Part shown: positions 8,452-18,366 of the stretch, one piece after another
Numbering within the stretch: position 1 is the stretch's first letter
Layout of the letters: each line of letters starts with the position of its first letter
Source: Mucilaginibacter sp. 44-25
GTDB taxonomy: Bacteria > Bacteroidota > Bacteroidia > Sphingobacteriales > Sphingobacteriaceae
Reading direction: 5' to 3'
Assembly (NCBI GenBank): GCA_001898335.1
Contig: MKTS01000001.1
Location: 62,001-126,000 of the forward strand
DNA length: 64,000 nt
The notes under the pieces: generated by a model
Seen by the model: only the letters and a program-made list of their open reading frames with translations
What the model was told of the DNA's origin: nothing
Databases searched by the model: none
Translations under genes and position numbers: made by a program

Positions 8452-8707
8452 TATTTATTGTTTGTTTTTAAAAGGCCATGTAACGTTACCGTATTGCGTA
8501 ATACAATTCCGGTTACTTACATGAGTTTTTCACTATTAGTTATATAGCTGCGCAACTGGCGGATAGCCATTCGCGTTTACTATCTGTTATTACAAAAGTT
8601 TGACCCAATTAGGGGTTTGGGTCAAAACCTCGGGCAAAATAACCAAAATTCATACGGTAATATTTACACAATTGGTAAAGATTACAGGCGGATGAAGAAC
8701 GGATAAT
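8452..8707. promoter_or_regulatory. Upstream region of inositol phosphate synthase with two dyads
   Basis: A perfect 10-base palindrome GTAACGTTAC lies at 8480-8489, immediately followed by a GTATT/AATAC dyad at 8491-8504. Both sit 29-53 bases above the start, suitable for an operator. A further inverted repeat at 8599-8626 lies closer to the end of the GNAT gene. Function is inferred. Confidence 0.4.
8599..8626 (-). terminator. Possible weak terminator after the GNAT-like gene
   Basis: Arms of 10 bases (8599-8608 and 8617-8626, TTTGACCCAA and its complement) enclose an 8-base loop. On the minus strand TTTTG follows closely. It could instead be a regulator binding site for the inositol phosphate synthase gene. 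Confidence 0.45.
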
Positions 8708-9826
8708 TTATATAGCTTTTTGGTAGATGCGATAAGTTTTGTACTGATCGCCGCCGATAGCCTCAATGGCACGGTTTACCATGTCGTTCTTTTCGAGCGT
8801 CCAGCTGGCTTCGGCGTATTGCAGGCCTTTGGCTTTATACGCTTTTATAATAGAACCATACAAGCATGCCTCGATACCTAATTTACGGTAACCCTCAATT
8901 ACCCCCAGCAGCATAATGCGTATACCTTTTATCTTCTTTTTGCTGAACAGCAGTTTAAAGATACCGGTTGGCAGCAACCTGCCTTTTTTAATGGTTTTAA
9001 GGATAGGGTTAATATCCGGTATGGCCACGCCAAAGCCGACAATCTTGCCATCCTGCTCGGCTAATAAAGCAAAGTCAGGGTCAAGGATCATTTTAAGGTC
9101 TTTGGCCGTATAGTCAAACTCGTCGTTGGTCATGGGGAAGAAGCCCAGGTTTTTATCCCAGGCGCTGTTGTATACATCACGCAGGGTGTCGGCCTCCTTC
9201 TTAAAGTTCTTCATATCGATCTTGCGGATAGTGACATTGCTGTTGCGTTTAAGGCGCTCCTGCAATTTATCCAGCATCTGTAACGATTTATCGTTGTAAT
9301 TGCTGCCATCCCAATGCCAGGCCAGCAGGTCTGTTTGCTTGCTAAAGCCGTAATTTTCTAAAAGGGTGATATAATACTCGGGGTTATACGGCATCATCAC
9401 CATAGGCGAACTATCAAAACCTTTTACCAGCAAACCCGCGACCTCATTAGTTGATGGGTTTACCGGGCCCACTATGTTGGTAGCGCCTTTGGCCTTTACC
9501 CATTTGGTAGCCTCATCCAGCAGCAGGTTGGCGGTTTCCTGATCATTAATTACGTCAAAGAAACCAAAGAAACCCTCGTTAACTTTATTAAAGCTGTTAT
9601 GGTTGGTGTTATAAATAGCGGCTATACGGCCAACAATTTTATCGCCATCATAAGCCAGGAAGGTTTGCAGCGAGGAATGTTTATGAAACGGGTGCGTGGT
9701 GAGCAGATCGCGTTGGGCAATAAATAATTCCGGTACGTAATACGGGTCGTTCTTGTGAAGCTCGTGCGGAAAGTCAATAAAAGCGCCCAGTTGTTTTTTC
9801 GACTCTACCGGAATAATTTTTTTCAT
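8708..9826 (-). CDS. GNAT-fold acyltransferase-like protein next to spt (candidate ceramide N-acyltransferase)
   Basis: The 372-residue cytosolic protein begins with a motif typical of a broad bacterial family (Phe-Pro-His-Glu-Leu, then Asp-Pro-Tyr-Tyr-Val-Pro near 25-30). It has a Val-Gly-Arg-Ile-Ala-Ala segment at about 64-69, then Gly-Phe-Phe-Gly-Phe-Phe and Gly-Pro-x-Asn-Pro-Ser-Thr-Asn near 120-127. The C-terminal half reads like a GNAT domain (Val-Gly-Phe-Gly-Val-Ala near 260 and an acyl-CoA-loop-like Gly-Tyr-Arg-Lys-Leu-Gly-Ile near 315). It follows spt after 71 bases on the same strand. The product of spt must be reduced and N-acylated to become ceramide; I recall that the bacterial ceramide synthase of Caulobacter is a GNAT-like protein, but cannot confirm that this one is homologous. 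A plain N-acetyltransferase is the alternative. Confidence 0.75.
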   Translation of the reverse strand: MKKIIPVESKKQLGAFIDFPHELHKNDPYYVPELFIAQRDLLTTHPFHKHSSLQTFLAYDGDKIVGRIAAIYNTNHNSFNKVNEGFFGFFDVINDQETANLLLDEATKWVKAKGATNIVGPVNPSTNEVAGLLVKGFDSSPMVMMPYNPEYYITLLENYGFSKQTDLLAWHWDGSNYNDKSLQMLDKLQERLKRNSNVTIRKIDMKNFKKEADTLRDVYNSAWDKNLGFFPMTNDEFDYTAKDLKMILDPDFALLAEQDGKIVGFGVAIPDINPILKTIKKGRLLPTGIFKLLFSKKKIKGIRIMLLGVIEGYRKLGIEACLYGSIIKAYKAKGLQYAEASWTLEKNDMVNRAIEAIGGDQYKTYRIYQKAI

Positions 9827-9852
9827 TGCGGGTTAGTTAGGGGGGTAAACAG

Positions 9853-9877
9853 CAGCGCCAGTGTTAAACTGGCGCTG
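9853..9877 (-). terminator. Hairpin between spt and the GNAT-like gene (attenuator candidate)
   Basis: Perfect 10-base GC-rich arms (9853-9862 and 9868-9877) enclose a 5-base loop, 20 bases after the spt stop. No long T-tract follows in the minus direction, so partial termination or mRNA end protection is more likely than full termination. Confidence 0.55.
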
Positions 9878-9897
9878 TGAATATGGTGAATATTTTT

Positions 9898-11106
<1,209 letters not shown>

Positions 11107-11455
11107 TTATAAACACTGCTTAAATTTTTTGTAAAAATACCATGAATATGTGAACCCACGGCATTATGAATGTAATTTTTTTACACACATGCTTAACATG
11201 TGCTTAACACACTTCTATCAGGCAAATTAATTAAATTTTTTGTTTATTCACTATCACTAATTTGCAATTTGTTTGAAAAAGTTGAAAAATAGTGTCAATT
11301 ATCATCTTAATCTCCTAAAAGCGTAAAATTTCTGTTGCCCGTTCCTTATTAAATCTGATTAGTGCCATATTCGCCGACTCTTGTACAAAAATGCGCGAAA
11401 ATCATGTAAACCTTTACAGCCGATTTTCGTTTTAAAAGTTCGCATCTAAGCACTT
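11107..11455. promoter_or_regulatory. Divergent spacer between spt and the efflux operon
   Basis: This 349-base AT-rich region must contain the promoters of both units. A 17-base dyad CACATG-N5-CATGTG lies at 11186-11202 within a GCTTAACA direct repeat and is a plausible operator. I see no clear TAnnTTTG box for either gene. Confidence 0.45.
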
Positions 11456-12859
11456 ATGAAAAGTATCAGATACATTTTTATTGTTAATATAGCATTATTT
11501 TTACCATTAAGCCTTTTTGCACAAGCTAATCCCGATACCGGGAGGGCAGTAGTTACCCTGCAGCAAAGCATACAATTCGCGCTGCGTAACCAGCCCCAGC
11601 TTAAACAGGCTAATATTGATGAACAAATTAACGAACGTGATATTGGCATAGCGCTATCTGCCTGGTTGCCGCAGGTAACTACCAATGGCCAGTACCAGCA
11701 TTACTTTCAACGGCCTGCATTTGTAGGCGCGGGCACCTCAACTGTAGGCGCGGGCACCTCAACAGGTGTTGGCGGCGGTACGGGCACAGGAACAGGCACG
11801 GGTGTTACTCAACAAAACCTGGCCATAGCTCACAACACCTCAACCTTAGGCTTGTCGGCAAGCCAGGTGATCTACAATAACGATGTTTTGCAGGCAAAAC
11901 GCGCCTCTAAATATTCAAGACAATATTATAAAGAAAACACCGAAAGCTTTAAGATCAGCCTCGTATCAGACGTAAGTAAAGCGTTTTACGATGTTTTGCT
12001 GTCGCAAAGGCAATTAGATATTATCAAAGAGGATATAGTTCGCCTTCGCCGGAGTTTAAAAGATGCCTACGCACGTTACCAGGCCGGCGTTGTGGATAAA
12101 ACCGACTATAAACAAGCCACCATAGCGCTCAACAACGCGCTGGCTTCTCAAAAGCAAACCGAAGAAACCATCAAGAGTAAGTCGGCCTATTTAAAGCAGG
12201 TGATGGGTTTTAACCCTAACCGCCAACTGGTACTGGCTTATGATTCGGCCCGTTTGCAAACCGAAGCGATGATCGATACCAACCAGGCGCTTAATTATGC
12301 CAACCGTGTGGAGTATCGCCTGTTGCAAAGCACCAAAAACCTGCAAAACGTTAATGTGGCATATTACAAGTGGGGCTTTTTACCATCGCTTTCTGCTGTG
12401 GGTGGTTACAACCTTACCTACTTTAATGATAATTTTTCCAAATTATATAACGATGCGTTCCCAACATCATTTGCCGGCTTATCGTTAACCATACCTATTT
12501 TCCAGGGCGGGAAGCGTTTACAGAATTTGGCCAAAGCCCGTTTACAGGTAGAGCGTACCGATCTTGATCTCATCAACAGCCGTAACGCTATCAGTACCGA
12601 ATACACCCAGGCGCTTGCCAATTATAAAAGCGCCTATTATAACTGGAAAACACTTAACGAGAACGTACAACTGGCAACAGATGTATATAACGTGGTCAAC
12701 CTGCAGTACCGCGAGGGGATAAAAACCTATCTGGACGTGATCGTGGCGCAGGCCGATCTGCGTACTGCTGAACTTAACTTTTATAACGCGCTGTTCCAGT
12801 TGCTATCAAGTAAGATAGATGTGCAAAGAGCATTGGGTACGCTCCCTACAGAATATTAA
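11456..12859 (+). CDS. TolC-family outer-membrane efflux protein
   Basis: The 467-residue protein has a signal peptide (1-22, ending Leu-Phe-Ala-Gln) and two long alpha-helical halves typical of TolC-type outer-membrane factors, with repeated Ala-, Gln- and Asn-rich heptad-like stretches at about 150-250 and 360-460. Between residues 85 and 115 lies a Gly-Thr-Ser low-complexity insert (GAGTST repeated, then GTGTGTG), probably in an exposed barrel loop. Its DNA has a perfect 21-base tandem duplication at 11722-11763. It starts the three-gene RND operon; the adaptor gene follows after 43 bases. Role: outer-membrane exit duct for the tripartite pump. Substrate cannot be read from sequence. Confidence 0.93.
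   Translation: MKSIRYIFIVNIALFLPLSLFAQANPDTGRAVVTLQQSIQFALRNQPQLKQANIDEQINERDIGIALSAWLPQVTTNGQYQHYFQRPAFVGAGTSTVGAGTSTGVGGGTGTGTGTGVTQQNLAIAHNTSTLGLSASQVIYNNDVLQAKRASKYSRQYYKENTESFKISLVSDVSKAFYDVLLSQRQLDIIKEDIVRLRRSLKDAYARYQAGVVDKTDYKQATIALNNALASQKQTEETIKSKSAYLKQVMGFNPNRQLVLAYDSARLQTEAMIDTNQALNYANRVEYRLLQSTKNLQNVNVAYYKWGFLPSLSAVGGYNLTYFNDNFSKLYNDAFPTSFAGLSLTIPIFQGGKRLQNLAKARLQVERTDLDLINSRNAISTEYTQALANYKSAYYNWKTLNENVQLATDVYNVVNLQYREGIKTYLDVIVAQADLRTAELNFYNALFQLLSSKIDVQRALGTLPTEY
11722..11763 (+). repeat. 21-base tandem repeat, two perfect copies, inside the TolC gene
   Basis: Copies at 11722-11742 and 11743-11763 are identical and encode a 7-residue unit (Gly-Ala-Gly-Thr-Ser-Thr-Val). The length is a multiple of three, so copy changes would keep the frame. 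Confidence 0.95.
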
Positions 12860-12902
12860 TATTACATAATAACTCACACGCATAACGAGACAATATATCA
12901 TA

Positions 12903-14051
12903 ATGAAAAATAGATACTTATACTGCATTGGAACACTGGCAATATTGTCGGTAGCCGCCTGTAAGAGTAAATCTGACAAGCAAAATGCAGCGCCGCCGCC
13001 AACATCCGTAAACGTTATAGAAGCTAAAAAGGCCGACGCGCTTTATTACGATGATTACCAGGGTACCGTTGTAGCCCTTAACACTACTGAGCTGCGCAGC
13101 CAGGTAGCGGGCTTTATCACCGGCATATTTTTCAAAGAAGGTACAGTTGTGCAAAAAGGCGCGCCTTTATATGAGATTGACAGGCGTAAGTACGAGGCAG
13201 CTTACCAGCAGGCCAAGGCCAACCTGGTAAGCGCTAAAGCTAACCTGGTAAAAGCGCAAAAAGATATTGACCGCTATAACATGCTGCTTAAAAACGACGC
13301 AGTTGCCCGCCAAACGGTTGATCAGGCCGCGGCTGCCTACCAAACCGCACAAAGCCAGGTAGCAGTAGCTCAGGCAGGGGTGGCATCGGCCGCTACCGAC
13401 CTTTCTTATGCCACCATCAGGGCGCCTTTTACGGGCCGTATCGGTATATCACAGGTTAAGTTGGGCGCACAGGTTACTCCCGGCACCACGCTGTTAAATA
13501 CCATATCGGCAGATAGCCCTATGGGGGTTGATGTGGTAATTAACGAGCAGGATATTAACCGCTTTTATAAACTGCAAAAAACCACTAATGATACCACGTT
13601 CAGGCTGCAACTGCCTGATGGTTCTGTTTACAACCAGCCCGGCAAAATTTATGCTATTGACCGCGGGGTGAGCGACCAAACCGGTACTATTAAGGTAAGG
13701 GTACAATTCCCTAACCCAACAGACCAGTTGCGTGATGGTATGAGCTGCGTGTTACATGTTTTAAATAACGACTCTGGAGACAGGATACAGATCCCTTACA
13801 AATCTATTACCGAGCAAATGGGTGAGTTTTTTGTGTTTATCGCTAAAGATACCATAGCCGAGCAGCGCAAGGTAAAGCTTGGCCCACGGGTGCAAAGCAA
13901 CGTGGTGATCATGAGCGGTATTGAACCCGGTGAGCAGGTAATTACCGAAGGTTTCCAGCGCTTGCGCGACAAGGGCCGTATAACCTTAGGCGCACCCGGT
14001 GCCGCAGGCCAGGGTGGTGCGGGCGGCAAGCAGGGCGCGCAGGGTAAATAA
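12903..14051 (+). CDS. RND periplasmic adaptor lipoprotein (membrane fusion protein)
   Basis: The 382-residue protein has a lipobox ending at Cys20 (Ser-Val-Ala-Ala-Cys), so it should be lipid-anchored. It shows the usual hairpin plan of AcrA-like adaptors: a first lipoyl-like half around 60-95, a coiled hairpin rich in Ala, Gln and Lys at about 97-165, the second lipoyl half (Ile-Arg-Ala-Pro-Phe-x-Gly-Arg-Ile-Gly near 173-182), a beta-barrel domain and a membrane-proximal domain with Val-x-x-Gly-x-Gln/Arg turns. The C-terminus is a Gly/Ala-rich tail. It lies between the TolC and pump genes, 68 bases ahead of the latter. Role: bridge between pump and outer-membrane duct. Confidence 0.94.
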   Translation: MKNRYLYCIGTLAILSVAACKSKSDKQNAAPPPTSVNVIEAKKADALYYDDYQGTVVALNTTELRSQVAGFITGIFFKEGTVVQKGAPLYEIDRRKYEAAYQQAKANLVSAKANLVKAQKDIDRYNMLLKNDAVARQTVDQAAAAYQTAQSQVAVAQAGVASAATDLSYATIRAPFTGRIGISQVKLGAQVTPGTTLLNTISADSPMGVDVVINEQDINRFYKLQKTTNDTTFRLQLPDGSVYNQPGKIYAIDRGVSDQTGTIKVRVQFPNPTDQLRDGMSCVLHVLNNDSGDRIQIPYKSITEQMGEFFVFIAKDTIAEQRKVKLGPRVQSNVVIMSGIEPGEQVITEGFQRLRDKGRITLGAPGAAGQGGAGGKQGAQGK

Positions 14052-14119
14052 TTTTGATAATAAAGTAAACAAGTAATGTAGCGGATGAACATCCGTAACA
14101 CTACCGAAAAGAAAGAGCA

Positions 14120-17100
14120 ATGATCGCAGATACTTTTATACGAAGGCCGGTTACCGCTATAGTAATATCATTAGTGATATTGATTGTGGGTACGCTGGCC
14201 ATCAGCAACCTCCCTATAGCGCAGTACCCGGATATTACACCGCCAACGGTACAAATAACAGGTAACTACACCGGCGCTGACGCGCTCACTGTAGAGCAAA
14301 CGGTAGCCACACCTGTAGAGGTACAGGTGAACGGTACACCGGGCATGACCTACCTGCAAAGTAACAGCACAGGTAACGGCCAGATGAGCATGACCGTGAA
14401 CTTTGAAGTAGGTACCGATATTAATATAGCCGCCCTTGATGTGCAGAACCGCGTGGGTATTGCCCAGCCTACTTTGCCGCAGGAGGTACAACGCCTGGGT
14501 TTGGTGGTACGTAAGCGTAACCCCAGTATCCTGATGCTGGTAGCCATGTATTCGCCTCAGGGTAGCCACAACGTAACTTTTGTTGATAACTATACCAACG
14601 TATTTATTAAGGACGCCCTTTTGCGTACCAAAGGTGTGGGCGACGTGTTTACCCGTGCCGATGATTTTAGTATGCGTATTTGGCTTAAGCCCGATAAACT
14701 GGCCGCGCTGGGTATTACCGCTACAGATGTTACCGGCGCCTTGCAGGAGCAGAACGCGCAGGTAGCGGCGGGTACAGTAGGTGCCACACCGCAGATGAAA
14801 GGCCAGACGTTTGAATATACCGTTCTGGTGAAAGGCCGTTTGGTTGATAAATCGGAGTTTGAGGATATCGTAATTAAAACTATACCATCCACAGGTGAGA
14901 TCGTACACCTTAAAGATGTTGCACGTGTGGAGTTAGGCAAGTTCAACTACTCCGGTAACTCTTTTGTTGATGGTAAGCGTGCATCATACCTGCTCATTTA
15001 CCAGGCACCGGGCAGTAACGCGCTGGAAACTGCCGATAATGTGGTAGCCACCATGAACGAGCTTAAAAAGGCTTTCCCTGCTGATATTGACTATGTAGTG
15101 CCCTTTGAATCTGTAACCGTAGTAAAGGTTTCCTTACATGAGGTAATAGAAACGCTGGTAATTGCCTTGTTGCTGGTAACGGTAGTGGTTTTCCTGTTCT
15201 TGCAAAACTGGCGTACTACCCTTATCCCGGTACTGGCTATCCCGGTATCTATTGTGGGTACGTTTATTTTCTTTATCCCGCTGGGCTTCACCATTAATAC
15301 TTTAACGCTGTTCGGTTTCGTACTGGCTATTGGTATTGTGGTGGATGATGCTATTGTTGTGGTAGAGGCCGTGCAGCACTACATGGATGAGAAAGGCATG
15401 TCGCCTAAAGAGGCTACCGAACATGCCATGCGTGATATATCGGCCCCGGTTATCGCTATCGCGTTGATCCTTGCCGCGGTATTTGTGCCGGTAGGTTTTG
15501 TGCCGGGCATTGTAGGCCGTTTGTACCAGCAGTTTGCTATTACCATCGCTATATCGGTATTGATATCGGCCTTCATCGCGCTATCGCTTACCCCGGCGCT
15601 GTGTACGCTGTTGTTACGCCCGCACAAGATTGATGAGCACTCAGGAGGTTTAAACAAATTCTTCTATAAGTTTAACGTATGGTTTGATAAGATCACCGGG
15701 CGCTATAAAGGCGCGGTTGATAAGGGGATCAAGCATTCCAAGTTCATGATCACCATACTCATTGTGATCATCGGGGTAACCATATTACTTTTTAAAGGTA
15801 AGCCATCAGGATTCCTTCCGCTGGAAGATGAAGGGCGTATATATGTAACTTATGATTTGCCCGAAGGTTCTTCGACGGAACGTACTGTTACCGTGCTTGA
15901 TTCCATGATGAAGATATTGAAAGGTGTACCTGCTATAAACCACTTCGCGGCATTGGGCGGCTTAAACGCGGTGAACTTTGCCACCAAATCAAACAGTGCT
16001 ACCATATTTGTGCAGTTGAAACCCTGGGATGAGCGTACAGATGTAAAAGACCAGAAGGATTCGGTAATTGCTACACTGCAAAAGCGCTTGTCGAAATTTA
16101 AGGAAGCCAATGTAATTGTAATTTCTCCGCCGGCCATACCCGGTTTAGGTAATACTGGCGGTTTCTCGTTTATCTTACAGGAACGTGAAGCGGGCGGCGA
16201 TATTAAAAACTTTGAGAAAACGCTGCAAAACTTTGTGGCCGAATTGGGCAAACGTAAAGAAATATCGAGACCGTTCTCCTTCTTTACCGCCCATACACCT
16301 GCCTATCAATTAACTGTTGACAGAGAAAAGGCCAAAAAGCTCGGGGTAAAAATATCTGATGTAAACAGCGCCCTGCAAACTTATATGGGTAGCACGTATA
16401 TTAACGATTTTACGGTATATGGCCGTAACTTTAGGGTGGTAGCGCAGGCAGATACAAATTACCGTACCAATATCCAGAATATTGGGCAGTATTTTGTGAA
16501 GAACCAGGCTGGCGAAATGGTACCATTAAGTACGCTTACCAGTTACAAGATGATCGAGAACGCGCCACTGATATCGCATTACAACCTGTTCCGTAGCGCG
16601 GAGATCAATGGTAACGCGGCCCCGGGGTATAGTAGCGGCGACGCTATTAAAGCTTTGCAGGAAGTAGCGGCACAATCCTTACCGCAAGGTTATGGTTACG
16701 AGTTTTCGGGCTTGTCGCGAGAAGAGATCTTGTCGGGCTCAAAAACCGTTTACATCTTCCTGTTATCAATTGGTTTCGTATTCCTGTTCCTGGCGGCGTT
16801 GTATGAGAGCTGGTCGGTACCGTTCTCGGTATTACTTGCCGTGCCGCTTGGCGCATTCGGCGCGATTTTATTCCTGACGTTTAAGCCGGGGCTCACCAAC
16901 AACGTTTACGCGCAGATCGGTTTAATAACTCTTATTGGTCTCGCGGCTAAGAATGCTATCCTGATCGTAGAGTTTGCCAAAGAACGTGTAGATAGGGGGA
17001 TGGAACTTGAAAAAGCTACGCTTGAAGCCGTAAGGCTGCGTTTGCGCCCGATCATCATGACGTCGCTGGCCTTTATATTGGGTGTATTCCCATTGGTAAT

Positions 17101-17299
17101 TGCTTCGGGAGCGGGTGCGCAGGCAAGGCAAACCATCGGCTGGACCGTGTTTGGCGGCATGCTCGCGGCAACATCGTTAGCCATATTTATTGTACCGGTG
17201 TTGTTTTACATCATTACCAAAATGGCCTACGGCAAAGAAAAGCTGGCCGAGTTGGAGAAAAACTACAAGCCCGACCCGGAAACTGATCCGCAAGCTTAA
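14120..17299 (+). CDS. RND efflux pump, HAE1/AcrB type
   Basis: At 1059 residues it has the full length of hydrophobe/amphiphile RND pumps. The N-terminus (Phe-Ile-x-Arg-Pro-Val) is the family start motif. Transmembrane helix 4 carries the proton-relay aspartates in Gly-Ile-Val-Val-Asp-Asp-Ala-Ile-Val-Val-Val-Glu (about 395-406), and helix 10 has the matching Lys in Ala-Lys-Asn-Ala-Ile-Leu-Ile-Val-Glu. Two large periplasmic loops are present at the expected places. It closes the operon and is followed by a strong terminator. Drug, dye, bile-salt or other amphiphile export is the usual role; heavy-metal (CzcA) pumps lack this exact pattern. The exact substrate is open. Confidence 0.96.
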   Translation: MIADTFIRRPVTAIVISLVILIVGTLAISNLPIAQYPDITPPTVQITGNYTGADALTVEQTVATPVEVQVNGTPGMTYLQSNSTGNGQMSMTVNFEVGTDINIAALDVQNRVGIAQPTLPQEVQRLGLVVRKRNPSILMLVAMYSPQGSHNVTFVDNYTNVFIKDALLRTKGVGDVFTRADDFSMRIWLKPDKLAALGITATDVTGALQEQNAQVAAGTVGATPQMKGQTFEYTVLVKGRLVDKSEFEDIVIKTIPSTGEIVHLKDVARVELGKFNYSGNSFVDGKRASYLLIYQAPGSNALETADNVVATMNELKKAFPADIDYVVPFESVTVVKVSLHEVIETLVIALLLVTVVVFLFLQNWRTTLIPVLAIPVSIVGTFIFFIPLGFTINTLTLFGFVLAIGIVVDDAIVVVEAVQHYMDEKGMSPKEATEHAMRDISAPVIAIALILAAVFVPVGFVPGIVGRLYQQFAITIAISVLISAFIALSLTPALCTLLLRPHKIDEHSGGLNKFFYKFNVWFDKITGRYKGAVDKGIKHSKFMITILIVIIGVTILLFKGKPSGFLPLEDEGRIYVTYDLPEGSSTERTVTVLDSMMKILKGVPAINHFAALGGLNAVNFATKSNSATIFVQLKPWDERTDVKDQKDSVIATLQKRLSKFKEANVIVISPPAIPGLGNTGGFSFILQEREAGGDIKNFEKTLQNFVAELGKRKEISRPFSFFTAHTPAYQLTVDREKAKKLGVKISDVNSALQTYMGSTYINDFTVYGRNFRVVAQADTNYRTNIQNIGQYFVKNQAGEMVPLSTLTSYKMIENAPLISHYNLFRSAEINGNAAPGYSSGDAIKALQEVAAQSLPQGYGYEFSGLSREEILSGSKTVYIFLLSIGFVFLFLAALYESWSVPFSVLLAVPLGAFGAILFLTFKPGLTNNVYAQIGLITLIGLAAKNAILIVEFAKERVDRGMELEKATLEAVRLRLRPIIMTSLAFILGVFPLVIASGAGAQARQTIGWTVFGGMLAATSLAIFIVPVLFYIITKMAYGKEKLAELEKNYKPDPETDPQA

Positions 17300-17316
17300 T
17301 ATCAATTAATAAGAAT

Positions 17317-17350
17317 AAAAAATGCCCTCTATAAACGGAGGGCATTTTTT
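17317..17350 (+). terminator. Terminator of the RND operon
   Basis: Arms 17317-17329 and 17338-17350 (centre TGCCCTC/GAGGGCA with A- and T-tracts) enclose an 8-base loop, 18 bases past the pump stop. Confidence 0.93.
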
Positions 17351-17681
17351 GTTTGCACCTATGGGTATGGCATGAAAAACAAATGAAAATCGAGGTTCTA
17401 AAACCTACGAGTATATATAGCACTATACAGCAATTCTATTTAAATATACAGATAACTGAGGTTGACAGGCCATTTGAAATTGGTATGAAAACTATATGTT
17501 TTAATTGTTAAAAAATGGTAAACTAAATTGATTTTCAGTATATAAACTATCCGTGGGGGTGTTTAAATTAACATTTGAAGGCGTGTAATACTGTATGCTA
17601 TTACGTGCAATAGCGCAGTGTTGGCAACATATTTGTTTATGGGGGTGTATCGCAATTAGTTTAAATGTAAAAACAACGACA
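17351..17681. other. Non-coding spacer before the beta-barrel gene
   Basis: This AT-rich stretch of about 330 bases holds no convincing gene. Frames that extend the downstream protein upstream to 17595 are not signal-peptide-like. A GGGGGTGT motif recurs near 17552 and 17641, which may be coincidence. The promoter of the next gene should be here. Confidence 0.45.
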
Positions 17682-18260
17682 ATGAAAAAAATGACTAAAG
17701 TTATAGCCGCAGCCTTTACAGCAGCCGCTTTATTTATCGGATCAAACGCAGCAAATGCACAAACTACCCCTAAAAGCGTATGGCGCTTTGGTATAGGTGT
17801 AGACGGAATGGCACCGGTAGGCAGGTTCCATGATGTATCTAACTTCGGTTTAGGTATCACACCAAGATTACAGTATGGCCTTTCTGATAACCTTGCTTTA
17901 ACTTTAACATCAGGTTACTACAACTTCTTCGGTAAAAACATCAATGCCGCAGGTGGTGTTAACTCAGGTTACGAATCAAAATCATTTGGCGTAGTACCGG
18001 TTAAATTAGGTTTAAAAGCCTTTGTATCACAAAACATTTATTTAGCTGGTGAGCTGGGTGCAGGTTTTGAAACCAGCCACTATGGAGATTATGATGGCCG
18101 TGTAGGTGAAATACCTAAACAAACCAAATTAATTGCTTCTCCAGGTATCGGTTGGGCAAACAAATCATGGGATATTGGCGCCCGTTATGAAAACTTCTCT
18201 GGACAGAGCAGAAATTACGGTACAGTAGGTTTACGTGTTGCTTACGGCTTCGGTTTGTAA
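17682..18260 (+). CDS. Small outer-membrane beta-barrel protein
   Basis: The start is taken as ATG 17682, because the protein then begins with a clean signal peptide (Met-Lys-Lys, hydrophobic Ala-rich core, cleavage after Ala-Asn-Ala). The mature part, about 167 residues, is Gly- and aromatic-rich with alternating polar/hydrophobic residues that would form some eight strands, and it ends in Ala-Tyr-Gly-Phe-Gly-Leu. This is the general look of OmpW/OmpX-like porin-family proteins of Bacteroidota. It is flanked by two terminators, so it is a single-gene unit. The specific function is not recognisable. Confidence 0.85.
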   Translation: MKKMTKVIAAAFTAAALFIGSNAANAQTTPKSVWRFGIGVDGMAPVGRFHDVSNFGLGITPRLQYGLSDNLALTLTSGYYNFFGKNINAAGGVNSGYESKSFGVVPVKLGLKAFVSQNIYLAGELGAGFETSHYGDYDGRVGEIPKQTKLIASPGIGWANKSWDIGARYENFSGQSRNYGTVGLRVAYGFGL

Positions 18261-18280
18261 TAAATACGATAAACTATAAG

Positions 18281-18313
18281 AAGAAAGCCTTTCCATTACG
18301 GAAAGGCTTTCTT
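18281..18313 (+). terminator. Bidirectional terminator between the beta-barrel gene and aminotransferase gene
   Basis: Perfect 14-base arms (18281-18294 and 18300-18313) enclose a 5-base loop. It lies between convergent genes. Confidence 0.93.
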
Positions 18314-18366
18314 GTTTATATCAGATTTTAAACTATGCAGCAATCCAAAGTTTGCGATGCATAAGT

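Noticed and set aside
14171..14908. Long minus-strand frame of 245 codons opposite the RND pump gene
   Set aside because: It is opposite a highly conserved membrane-pump gene, has an odd amino-acid make-up and no family resemblance.
17595..17681. Upstream extension of the beta-barrel protein
   Set aside because: The extra 29 residues are Cys/Trp/His-rich and would bury the signal peptide that begins at ATG 17682.
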